Assembly (NCBI GenBank): GCA_027604005.1
Contig: JADGJT010000441.1
Span: 1 to 16,619, forward strand
DNA from: Dinochytrium kinnereticum
Lineage: Eukaryota; Chytridiomycota; Chytridiomycetes; Chytridiales; Chytridiaceae
Reading direction: 5' to 3'
DNA length: 16,619 nucleotides
Positions within the stretch are counted from its first letter, which is position 1; the number at the start of each line of letters is the position of its first letter. The position numbers and the translations under genes are program-made. The notes beneath the pieces were generated by a model. The model was not told where the DNA came from, did not search any database, and worked only from the letters and a program-made list of their open reading frames with translations. Positions 9,093 through 16,619 of this stretch are shown here, piece by piece.

Positions 9093-10606
9093 ATGACGGA
9101 ACTCCCTCCTCCTGTCTACTCTGTCGATCCTGAACCTCAACCCTCTGAACCTCTACCCTCAGCTGTTGACCTCATTGTGAGACTTGTTGGCGAAGAAGAT
9201 TATGAGGAGGATTTTGGGGTTGTTGTGGGAATGGTGATGGCTGTTGGGGGCGGAGCCGGGTTGGGGGAGATTAGGAGATTGGTTTGCGAGGTTGAAGGGT
9301 TGGTGGGAAGACGGGGAGAACCTTTGGATGGGTTTCGGTATTTGATTGTGAAGGTTGGTTTTCTTCTAAAGTCGTTGCGCCGAGTCTTCTGTAACGCACG
9401 AAAACAGGAAGCAACTCGAGTCCCCATCTCACCAACTCAAGAAAAAACCCTCACCCTCTCCACCTACCTCTCGCGTCTGGGCCCACAACATAAAAAAGCA
9501 TCCGCACCAACCATCTACATCTCCTTGCCAGAACAATCCTCCTCCCCTCCGTTGAATGCTCGTGCGTTTGCTGAGGCCATGAATCATGTTTCGACGTCCG
9601 TTGGTATGGCTTCGAACTCGTTCTTGATGAGCGTGGGTGTGGGGAGCGGGGGTGTGGGACGGATCGTGAGGGAACCTAACCCAAAGCTCTGTGATGGACC
9701 GAGGGAGATTCCATGGGCTGTGAGGCTTGCCACGATGTTTGTGGCGGGAATGGGGTGAGTTTTTTTTTTTTTAAGTGTTTAATAGACGCGTCTTGTTTCG
9801 CGAATGCTTTCCTTTTTGGTGTTCTGATGGTTTTCCTTGTCCATTTGCCGCGTCCGTAGGTTTGAGATATTTGCTTATGTGTGTTGCCTCGTCGCCGCTG
9901 TTCAGGTAAATACGATCTTTGACGTTCTCTCCTTAGAATCTCTCATCAACTAACCAATAATTTAAAACCCTCCACAACCTAGGGCTCCATCTGGTGCATC
10001 GAACCCATCATCTTCGTCCCCCCAGCCGTGTTTGGCCTCTTCCGCCTCTTCCGATCCAGGAAAATCCTTCATCTCCTCCGCAATGGTGTCGACATCATCC
10101 CTCGAGTTCGAGAATCCAAATCTGGGTTTCTGATTGGCAACACCGTCATCGAAGCCAGCGGGTCCATCACCTCGAATGTTGGGTACCCTTCAGGCCAATG
10201 GGAAACCTCGCACACGCCCTTCCGAGAAACAATGACAGTGACGACTTTGGAGATTCCGGAAAAGATTGACCCGAAGACTGGCAAGCCAGTAGAGTTTTTG
10301 TTTGCACCTACGAGGTTTATGGGTTCGGTTGTTTTGTTTGATCCTGAGAGGCCTAGAACGTACTTGCACGTTCACGAGATCCCGTTTGGGTTGAGACCGG
10401 ACCCGACGGATGGAGGAAAGTGGCATGTTCCTAAGCAAAAGAGATTTTTGGTTGGACTTTTGGTGGTGGTTGCCTTCGTGAATTGCTTGCTATTTTTTGT
10501 CGGGGTTCTTGGGCTGGTTGGGATTGCGGCAAGGCCAGGGAATTATATTTTTGTTAAGAGAGGGCTGCCTAATTGTAGGACCAATATGGGGAGAACTACC
10601 AAATAG
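9093..10606 (+). CDS. Unrecognised 425-residue membrane protein
   Basis: I do not recognise the family. Exons are 9093-9353, 9408-9754, 9860-9905 and 9983-10606; phases agree at every junction and the donors are GTTGGT, GTGAGT and GTAAAT. The ATG at 9093 has an A-rich context (GCCAAAATGA). The N-terminal part (1-190) is soluble: a Pro/Glu start, an acidic stretch, then a Gly/Val-rich helix-like segment and LSTYLSRLGPQ. Two adjacent hydrophobic segments lie at about 193-217 and 219-243 (IIFVPPAVFGLFRLF), followed by a basic RSRK. A domain of roughly 125 residues follows (about 248-372), rich in beta-like sequence such as ASGSITSNVGYPSGQWETS, and then a strong final membrane span (about 373-398) with a short basic tail. 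The large domain should sit between membrane spans on one side of an endomembrane or the plasma membrane; which side is not clear. Intron 1 (54 nt) is stop-free and in frame, so it may sometimes be retained. Confidence 0.8.
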
Positions 10607-11027
10607 GGTAAGAAAAAGATGGGCTTGAAGTGATGGGAGTTTTCTTTTCCTTTTCCTGTGGTCCCCCGTTTACCTCATTATCAATAGTTTATTTCATAAT
10701 GATCGCAAGCATGTTGAATATCTTCAAAAATCGTGTTATGTGAATGTTGAATATTTCATGCACTTTATCCCCTCGCTACTTTCAGCATTTCTTCGCAATT
10801 TTGCGATACCTGTGCCCAAGACAGCGTGATACTTTGAAGAGCGAAACATTTGAATTTAAGCAATCCCCGATAGAATAAGAAAATAAACAAAAAAAAAAAA
10901 AAGGAAGAAACAGAGTGAGCGAGCATTATACAGTTTGGGAGGATAGTAGAAAGCACCTTAGAAGCAAATGAAGCATAAAAGTATTGCATTTTGACAAAAA
11001 GAAAAATTGACGAGAGGAAAGAAGGGC
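10607..11027. other. Convergent 3' flanks
   Basis: The 421 bp between two convergent genes hold no supportable gene. ATGTTGAATAT occurs twice in direct orientation (10711-10721 and 10744-10754), and an A run lies near 10888-10902. Both genes must end transcription here. AT-rich sequence such as ATAGTTTATTTCATAATG (about 10685-10702) is a reasonable setting for polyadenylation, but I cannot assign exact sites. Confidence 0.5.
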
Positions 11028-13289
11028 TTAAACATTCCTCGCATCCTCCACAGATAGCGGAGACTCGACTTTTTCTTCTACACTTTCGCATGGCTCCTCA
11101 TACGCCTTTGCTGATTCAAGTACCATCGGCTGCTGCGGAGCAGACACAGTCTCGGATATAGATGAAGATCCCTGGCCTGTTGTTGCCACAGGCGGCTGAA
11201 CATTGACTGCCGCCGAAGATGCCGCCTTTTCCAGTTTGAATGGTTTGGGCAGGTTGATTTGCAGGAGAGAGTGGAAGGCTTCATAGACAAAAACAAAAAA
11301 AAGTGTTAGGAATTCGATATCTCTGTACTCCTTTACCTTGACGACATATTGGGCACCTAGGTGGACCCGCGGAAGTTGTCGTCCTATTCTGCGGGTTTTG
11401 TCCTCTTCTTCGACCTTGGAATCGCAGTACCTCGGCGCAATCCCTGCATAAACATAGATGTCGACAGGGCAAAACAATAGTGTCTTTTGGTTCTGACATA
11501 CACACTACGCATTCCCGCATAGATTGCAAATCGGTATCTAACCCTTGGTCAGAGGGTGTGGCAGGCTCTAAGGAGCCGGTGCCTGTGGGATCCGTGAAGC
11601 CATAGACGTCTTGAAGGGTAAAGGAGGAACCTTCGATCTTTTTTCCGACAAAAAGGATAAGAATGAAAGCCTTGTAGAGGTAATGATAGCGTACCATGAC
11701 TTTCTGCTTGAGAACCTTCAGTTCAAAGGTTTGACCGTCTTTGCTGGGGATAAGGGTTGCGTAGGTGGATTGGCTGTTGACAGATGGCATACCAGGCTCC
11801 TCAACTAATTGAAGTATAACCAACAAAAAAAGGTCCAGATGATTTAGAATAAAGAGAGCATGTCAGATATCAGGTGAAGCAGAAAAACTCACGAGTCTTG
11901 CTCTCCAAAGCATCTTTTTTATCAAGCGCCTGAAGCTCAATAACTAAAGGATAGTACGGTGCCGTCCCCCCTCCAATAGTAGGTCCACTCGCATCACCCT
12001 GTAAACTTTCCGATGCTTCAGCTCCAACTGCGGTGCGCCAAAAAAGGGATGCAGACGGTAGAGCCGTCTGAGAAGGACCCAGAACAAGTGCGGAAGGATC
12101 CAGAAGAGCATTATCGGGCATGGCAAACTTTTGATAAAGCCCAGCAGGGAACGGTCCAAAAGATTTTGACTTTATACTCGATGCACCGTCTTCATCTCCC
12201 GCCACCTCTCTTGTCTTCTTACCATTCTGAGGATCTTCAAAAACAGGTTTAGCGGATAGTAATGCAGCTTCCTGCTTCCTAATGTTGCTGAGAGATTTTG
12301 GAAGGTAAGCGATCCTCCGTGTTCCATCCGCAAGTTCTAGCCAAACTTCTTTCACGACCCAATGAACACGCACTATACAAGGAACAGATGAATCAAATTC
12401 GAATTCAAGACGAAACTTGCTCTTGGGTTTTGGTGATTCTTCTGTGGAAGGAGACAATGGTGAGGCTGAAGAGGATGAAGATGCGATGTGAGAAGTGTCG
12501 GAGGGGTAAGGGAGGTTGAGGTGTGTGGCATCATCGGAGAGTGGAGGGGCGAGAATTTGGGGTTCCGGCTTCAAATCTGTTAGGGGGACGGGGACGAGAC
12601 GTAGGGTGTTCTTTTTGAGGTTTGTGAGGCACTGGAGGGTGGTCGTCACACGTATCTCTGATGGAGGCGGCTGGGAAATGACGAGACGGTTAATTCAGTG
12701 AACGCTAAGTGCTGGGATCACGCATAAAGCTCAATTGATCTCATGAAAGGGAGCATACCTGCTTGTAGAGGTTACGAATGGTTGCCAGCTCTTCATCAGT
12801 GATATCCCTTCGCACTCCGACTCCAGGAATGCCTCTCAATCCATCCTGCGGATTGCCTCCAACCAAGTCCGGCCAAAACACATTATTTCGCACAGCTTCA
12901 ACGGACAAGGTCCCCTCTTCAGCAGCTCTGGCCGCTTCCGATTCTTCAAGGCCTACTACATCCCCACCAGTGTTTCGTCGAATCGTTCGAAGCCGCTCCA
13001 TGAGACCCCGTCTACCGCCTTCCACCCCATCGTCTTGCAAGAAAGGTGAAGTCAAGTCTGATGAGTTGACTATGAAGTGAGGCCCAAAGTACATGGCTGA
13101 AGACTCTCCAAAGTAAGCGGCGGCTATTGGATCGGCGGTAGCCACAGCTCCTTCTGCATTTGCGCCAGTGACGGTCATCGGAATGTCTTCTGTTCCTGCA
13201 GCTCCAGCATTGTGAAAGGCAGTCCCGCCTGGATGCTCCTGCGGTTGCTGCACCTCTGGTCCGTGGCCCCTTGACTGTGACGATCCCAT
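11028..13289 (-). CDS. RING E3 ubiquitin ligase, MGRN1/RNF157/LUL-like, predicted N-myristoylated
   Basis: Five minus-strand exons: 13289-12759, 12670-11893, 11804-11695, 11637-11337 and 11278-11028, giving 656 residues. The first ATG (13289) yields MGSSQSRG, a classic N-myristoylation sequence at Gly2. Exon 2 carries the domain that precedes the RING in this family: TNLKKNTLRLVP, FRLEFEFD, GLYQKFAMP and YYPLVIELQA, then STYATL and LKQKVMIEGSSFTLQDVYGF (exons 3-4). The C3HC4 RING is C516, C519, C531, H533, C537, C540, C568 and C571 with LPCRHLCLCRDCA. Characterised members (MGRN1, plant LOG2) are membrane-associated E3 ligases that ubiquitinate cargo at endosomes or the plasma membrane; the same is inferred here. 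Oddities are about 16 extra residues in the RING between C540 and C568, and an intron 3 acceptor following an A6 tract. The C-terminal 80 residues are Ser/Glu-rich and disordered. Confidence 0.92.
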
Positions 13290-13673
13290 CACAACACAGG
13301 GAGCTCGGTTTAAAGTTTCACAAGTGAATTCCCGTCAAAATAGCAAAAACTGGGCTGCAGCTCAAGTCAGAAACACATTTCACCATTATTCTCCTCTCGC
13401 ACATTGCAAACGAACAGTGATTAACGGAGAGCATGCTAGATGCGGATGCTAAGGAATGCTCATCTGCAACGGATTCATCAGGAGGCGGGGGGGAACAATG
13501 GTAAATGGTGGAGGAATACTGTTTATTAATGCGTAAAACAAAAAGGTCTTGAAATTAGACGGGAAAAAAAACAAGCAAGCATTGAAGAACTCGACATATC
13601 GAAAGTTGAATTCGGGAAAATGGAAGTGAGGTTATGAGGTGTAAGAAGATACTTTAAAGATTCAATTCGAAAT
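13290..13673. other. Intergenic region between tandem minus-strand genes
   Basis: These 384 bp should hold the promoter and 5' leader of the RING gene and the 3' flank of the hydrolase gene, both on the minus strand. I see no gene. Small homopolymers occur (GGCGGGGGGG near 13485-13494 and A8 near 13564-13571), and no recognised regulatory site was found. Confidence 0.5.
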
Positions 13674-14705
13674 TCAAAGTTTGGCGGAAATCGTTTTCAT
13701 CTGAGGAAGAGAATAATCATCCCGATAGCCAAGGAAGCCTAAGATAATATGCGTAACAGCCGCTACGGTATCAGGTTCAAGGTGCAGATGATGATTGCCA
13801 GGAAGCGAAACAGCAAGAACACGATCCAAGGATGCCAGTCTCTTCTCTAGATCATAGAATCGAATCTCCGACTCTCCTTGAGCCCAGATGGTCAATACGG
13901 GCGCCTTAATAGCCTTGACAAATTCTAACCCACTTTGAGCTGTAAATCTAACGGGTGATGGGAGTCGAAGACGGTGATCAGATGACCATTCAAAGCCTCT
14001 TCCCCTTTTCGAAGACTGAGTTCCTCGGGTAATTAGAAGGTCGGCGGCTGGTTTGGTCAGTTTGTGAATGCCGTTTTGCCTGGCCACGGAAGCATCGTCT
14101 AGCGTCTCAAAAACCCGCTTGTCGCTGACTTTGCGTTCGCGGTAACGCTTGATTGTTCCCATAAGAGATTTTGGGGCCGTCTCGTTAATGGTGTACGGCC
14201 CAAGTGCCTCGATTAGGATGAGCTTCGTGATACTGAGAGGATCATTATGGGAGACTCTCATTTTGTAGAGATAACGTACTGGTCTGGTAAAATGGCAGAG
14301 ACAAGGGATGCGATTCCTGCACCCATGCTATGTCCCAAAAATATGAATGAATCCCAACCTGTTAATGAATGCATTATTGGGATTGCAAATGCCTTTCAGT
14401 TACGTACCGAGAGAGTCGACCACCGCAACGACATCTTCTACATTTGTGTGTAAAGCATAATCCGCCTGACCAGCCCGATGCTCGGAAAGCCCATGTCCAG
14501 CAAGATCAAGGCAAACAAAGTAAAATCGATCGACAGTAGAATCAAACAGCAACGGAATGAGATTGTCCCAGGTCCCAGCGTTGTCCAGCCATCCATGCAG
14601 CGCCAACACCTTGACGCCGTTATCCTTGTCGCCCCAAGATGTGCCTCGTATTGTCAGCCCTCGGAAGGTCGTGAACTGCAATTCGCTTCTAGCAATACCG
14701 GCCAT
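13674..14705 (-). CDS. Alpha/beta hydrolase, serine hydrolase-like (SERHL) family
   Basis: Three minus-strand exons, 14705-14408, 14358-14280 and 14232-13674, give 311 residues, the usual length for SERHL-like proteins. The start is the ATG at 14705 (MAGIARSEL). Fold landmarks in order: the oxyanion segment ALHGWLDNAGTW (35-46), DLAGHGLSEH (67-76), the nucleophile elbow GHSMG (108-112, Ser110), LILIEALGP after it, GFEWSSDHRLRLPSP in the cap, and GNHHLHLEP near the C-terminus, which supplies the probable catalytic His. I did not confidently place the catalytic acid. Family members are soluble or peroxisomal hydrolases with poorly known substrates; a C-terminal SAKL tail resembles a peroxisomal targeting signal of the SKL type (AKL), which fits that location. 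Introns of 49 and 47 nt are the shortest in the window. Confidence 0.93.
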
Positions 14706-15035
14706 TTAAGTAATGGGTGCTATAGAATGGCTTGCAGTGTCTCGCAAAAAACGGCAAAACATTTATCTTTGTCAATAATCAAACCAAATGTCGGCGTTTG
14801 CTGACAAACGGTGTAAGAACGAATGCGAAGGTTCATCCAGTGTTTGATACTCTGTGTTTACATTGCTTGCACCTTCCCCTTCGTCTGAATCTCTAACCTT
14901 GAAACGTCCTCCCACCCACTTCTACCTTCTTTAACTCTCTTTATGCGAATCATCTTTGGCAAAAATCATCTTTTGGGTCTGTCTCCAGCCCATGTTTTAT
15001 ACTTCTCTCTGTCAATTTGGGGATTCCTTTGAATC
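14706..15035. other. Intergenic region upstream of the hydrolase gene
   Basis: 330 bp between the hydrolase start and the edge of the transposon-derived DNA. It presumably includes the hydrolase promoter. I see no gene and no recognised element. Confidence 0.45.
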
Positions 15036-15573
15036 TGTTGAACTGAGGAAACGGCGAGCAAAACACTTCATATGTTTATGACAGGGATTTCCTGAGGAAA
15101 CACTTAATCCTGAGGTGATACTCGTAAGTGTCAACAGTGAAACTCTGGCCCCAGGTGAGAAGCAAATATGAAAGCACACCAGGAGTTCACAAGAGACATC
15201 TGCGTTGCCAACGCGGGTAAGTCGAAAAATTTGTATCAACTTAACTAGTCAATAAAGGGAGATATTCAACATAATAGTATGATAAGATCCATCCAAACAC
15301 AACTCAAAACGACGGCATCAAGAACACAATCAACATCTCACGAGAAAAATATGGGAGGGCTTAGCTTGAGGGATCCAACCATATTGGTGCCCAGTCGATC
15401 AGACCTCATAGATCCGCTAACACCCTCTTCTAACCATTCAGCCATACATTCCGCGCTTACAACGTCACCGTCCGGCCCTAGAGACTGAATATATTATGGT
15501 AATACAAAGTATCTAGAATACATAGAGGAGAGCGAAGAAGATGAGAACGAAGTGGAAGAAAAATATCTCAACA
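15036..15573 (-). repeat. Candidate copia-type 3' LTR
   Basis: On the minus strand, shortly after the end of the RNase H frame, the sequence reads TTTGAG then TGTTGAGATA, like the purine-tract/LTR junction common in Ty1/copia elements. A matching end ...TTCAACA lies 538 bp further on (TGTTGA on the plus strand at 15036-15041), giving TGTTGA...TCAACA termini. The length suits a copia LTR. The second LTR is not in the window, so neither boundary can be confirmed, and the purine tract is weak. Confidence 0.35.
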
Positions 15574-15579
15574 CTCAAA

Positions 15580-15940
15580 CTATGTAGGGAGAGGACGCAG
15601 TGCCAAAGAAAAGCTAAGAGTATTGAATTGAGGAAGAGGAAGGGATTTAGTAAAGATATCGGCAATCATTTCCTTCGTGTGTAGATATTCAACAACATAT
15701 TCTTTGGAAGTAACACATTCGCGGAAAAAATGATGGCGGATGTCGATATGGTTAGAATGCTTGGAGTTAGAAGGATGAGAAGTGATCGCGTTCACCCCTT
15801 GATAATCACCGAAGAGAGGAGTTGGCTTAGATGCAATGTCACCCAGACTGAAGAAATTGCCGAAGCCAGATTATATCTTGAGCCCCTTTTGAAAGACTCA
15901 AGTATTTGGCCTCAAGGGTGGATGATGCGACGGTTGGCTG
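15580..15940 (-). pseudogene. Copia polyprotein RNase H C-terminus, frameshifted
   Basis: Minus-strand translation from 15940 gives QPTVASSTLEAKYLSLSKG and IIWLRQFLQS, the classic start of the copia RNase H block. A one-base frameshift within about 15838-15846 moves the reading to DIASKPTPLFGDYQGVNAI, then SKHSNHIDIRHHFFRE and YLHTKEMIADIFTKSLP, matching the family's KHIDIRYHF and ADI(L/F)TK motifs, with a stop at 15580. The usual YCDNQ motif is changed to FGDYQ, keeping the Asp but losing Cys and Asn. The 5' part of the polyprotein is absent. This is a decayed, non-functional fragment. Confidence 0.85.
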
Positions 15941-16138
15941 TGTGAGAATCTAGCGTTTCTCACATGGTTGCTGCGGCAAGTCGTCCCAAAACACTTAAGT
16001 CCTCTGTGTACCTTTTCCCTTTCTTAGGGTTAGGTTACAAGGGCCTCCCCTCAGGGTTATGGTCATGGTTTTGTATCACTGACTTATAAAAGTTGTTTGA
16101 AATAGTAAATAAATATGAGTGACATAGTACCGGTTACA
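15941..16138 (+). repeat. Possible LTR of a second element inserted in the copia RNase H
   Basis: Starting exactly where copia homology ends, the plus strand begins TGTGAGAATC and runs about 198 bp to GGTTACA at 16138. It contains TATAAAA (16085-16091) and AATAAAT-like sequence, and is followed after one base by TGGTTCTGCC, which has the TGG start expected of a tRNA primer-binding site. The first 24 bases also form a hairpin (TGTGAGAA at 15941-15948, TTCTCACA at 15957-15964). The LTR interpretation is inference; no internal retroelement coding is visible downstream in the window. Confidence 0.3.
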
Positions 16139-16619
16139 CTGGTTCTGCCTCCCTGAAGTGTTCCAGGAGAAATTAGATTTTACCATTTACATATGGTTAA
16201 TTAATAACTTTGGTGCACGATTCAACGACAAATCAACAATAACTTTTCTGCTTTCTTCCACAGGCTCCGGAATCACGTCGAACAACATTTGGAATGAATC
16301 GCCATACCCTTGTTCGTAATGATGATTTATATGAAAGTTGCTTTTACTTTTGCTAAGTACTTATGGTCGGACAATTCGGTCCATCTTTTCACGGTAACAC
16401 CACCATAACTTTTTCTGCTTTTTTGCACAGGCTCCAGAATCATGTCGAGCGATATTCGGAATGGGTCGGCATACCCATGTTCGTAATCATGATTTATATG
16501 AAGTTGGTTTTACTTTTACTCACTATGTGGCATTCTCCTAGGCTTCCCCTTCCCCGATTTCGACAGGGCATGGAGAGATCGAGAATACTATAGATGCAGC
16601 GGGTCACTTGACCAGGATG
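16139..16619. other. AT-rich repeat-derived region, no gene
   Basis: I see no supportable gene. Open frames are short and disrupted. The main structure is a diverged direct duplication (separate entry). If the preceding 198 bp is a 5' LTR, this would be the leader of its internal region. Confidence 0.4.
16239..16520. repeat. Diverged direct duplication, two ~116-bp copies
   Basis: Copy 1 at 16239-16354 and copy 2 at 16405-16520 share about 85 percent of bases by hand alignment, with a 166-bp period. Both contain ATAACTTTT...CTGCTTT, a CACAGGCTCC core, CATACCC.TGTTCGTAAT and ATGATTTATATGAA. The 50 bp between them aligns poorly. Many differences are C/T or G/A changes. Copy 2 is open in the frame FSAFLHRLQNHVE, while copy 1 has a stop in the matching frame. 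Confidence 0.8.

Larger units (their letters stand above)
15036..15940 (-). mobile_element. Truncated Ty1/copia retrotransposon remnant
   Basis: This unit combines the RNase H C-terminal fragment and the candidate 3' LTR of one copia-class (Pseudoviridae-like) element lying on the minus strand. Only the last part of the polyprotein remains in the window: no integrase or reverse transcriptase motifs were seen. Homology stops abruptly at 15940, where an unrelated LTR-like sequence begins. The reading frame is broken, so this copy is inactive. Confidence 0.6.

Noticed and set aside
15012..15239. 75-residue minus-strand open frame
   Set aside because: No recognisable motif, and it overlaps the candidate LTR edge.
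16024..16035. Telomere-like TTAGGGTTAGGT
   Set aside because: Fewer than two repeat units, inside transposon-derived DNA; too short to call an interstitial telomere.
16363..16593. 76-residue open frame with hydrophobic segment
   Set aside because: It reads through copy 2 of the duplication; the matching frame of copy 1 has a stop, and no family motif is visible.

Overview
The window is eukaryotic genomic DNA, most likely from an early-diverging (zoosporic, chytrid-like) fungus; that placement is an inference from gene content and style, not from a search. It holds six protein-coding genes with 17 short introns (about 47-212 nt, all GT-AG), long T and A homopolymers in UTRs and introns, and remains of LTR retrotransposons at the right end. 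No bacterial-type operons, CRISPR arrays, rRNA or tRNA genes were seen.

Layout. 1-805: T-rich non-coding DNA with long homopolymers. 806-2208 (-): five-exon pirin (cupin metalloprotein). It is divergent, across about 326 bp, from 2535-3394 (+), a three-exon model of an unrecognised small membrane protein. 3395-3939: non-coding, simple repeats. 3940-8423 (+): three-exon gene for a 1373-residue scaffold-like protein with a disordered leader, one seven-bladed WD40 propeller, a long coiled coil and a very long disordered tail carrying six copies of a tryptophan motif. 9093-10606 (+): four-exon gene for an unrecognised 425-residue protein with about three membrane segments. It converges on 11028-13289 (-), a five-exon RING E3 ubiquitin ligase of the MGRN1/RNF157 (plant LOG2/LUL) family with a predicted N-myristoylation site. 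13674-14705 (-): three-exon alpha/beta hydrolase of the SERHL-like family. 15036-16619: degenerate transposon DNA, namely a frameshifted Ty1/copia RNase H end with a candidate 3' LTR, apparently interrupted by a second LTR-like sequence, then a diverged 116-bp duplication.

The six genes show no obvious shared pathway; this looks like an ordinary gene-rich stretch beside a transposon graveyard. The observations most worth checking are the tryptophan-motif array in the WD40 protein, three introns whose 3' splice sites follow pure A tracts instead of pyrimidine tracts, and the nested retrotransposon junction. Exon boundaries were derived by hand from splice consensus, reading phase and family motifs, with no transcript data.
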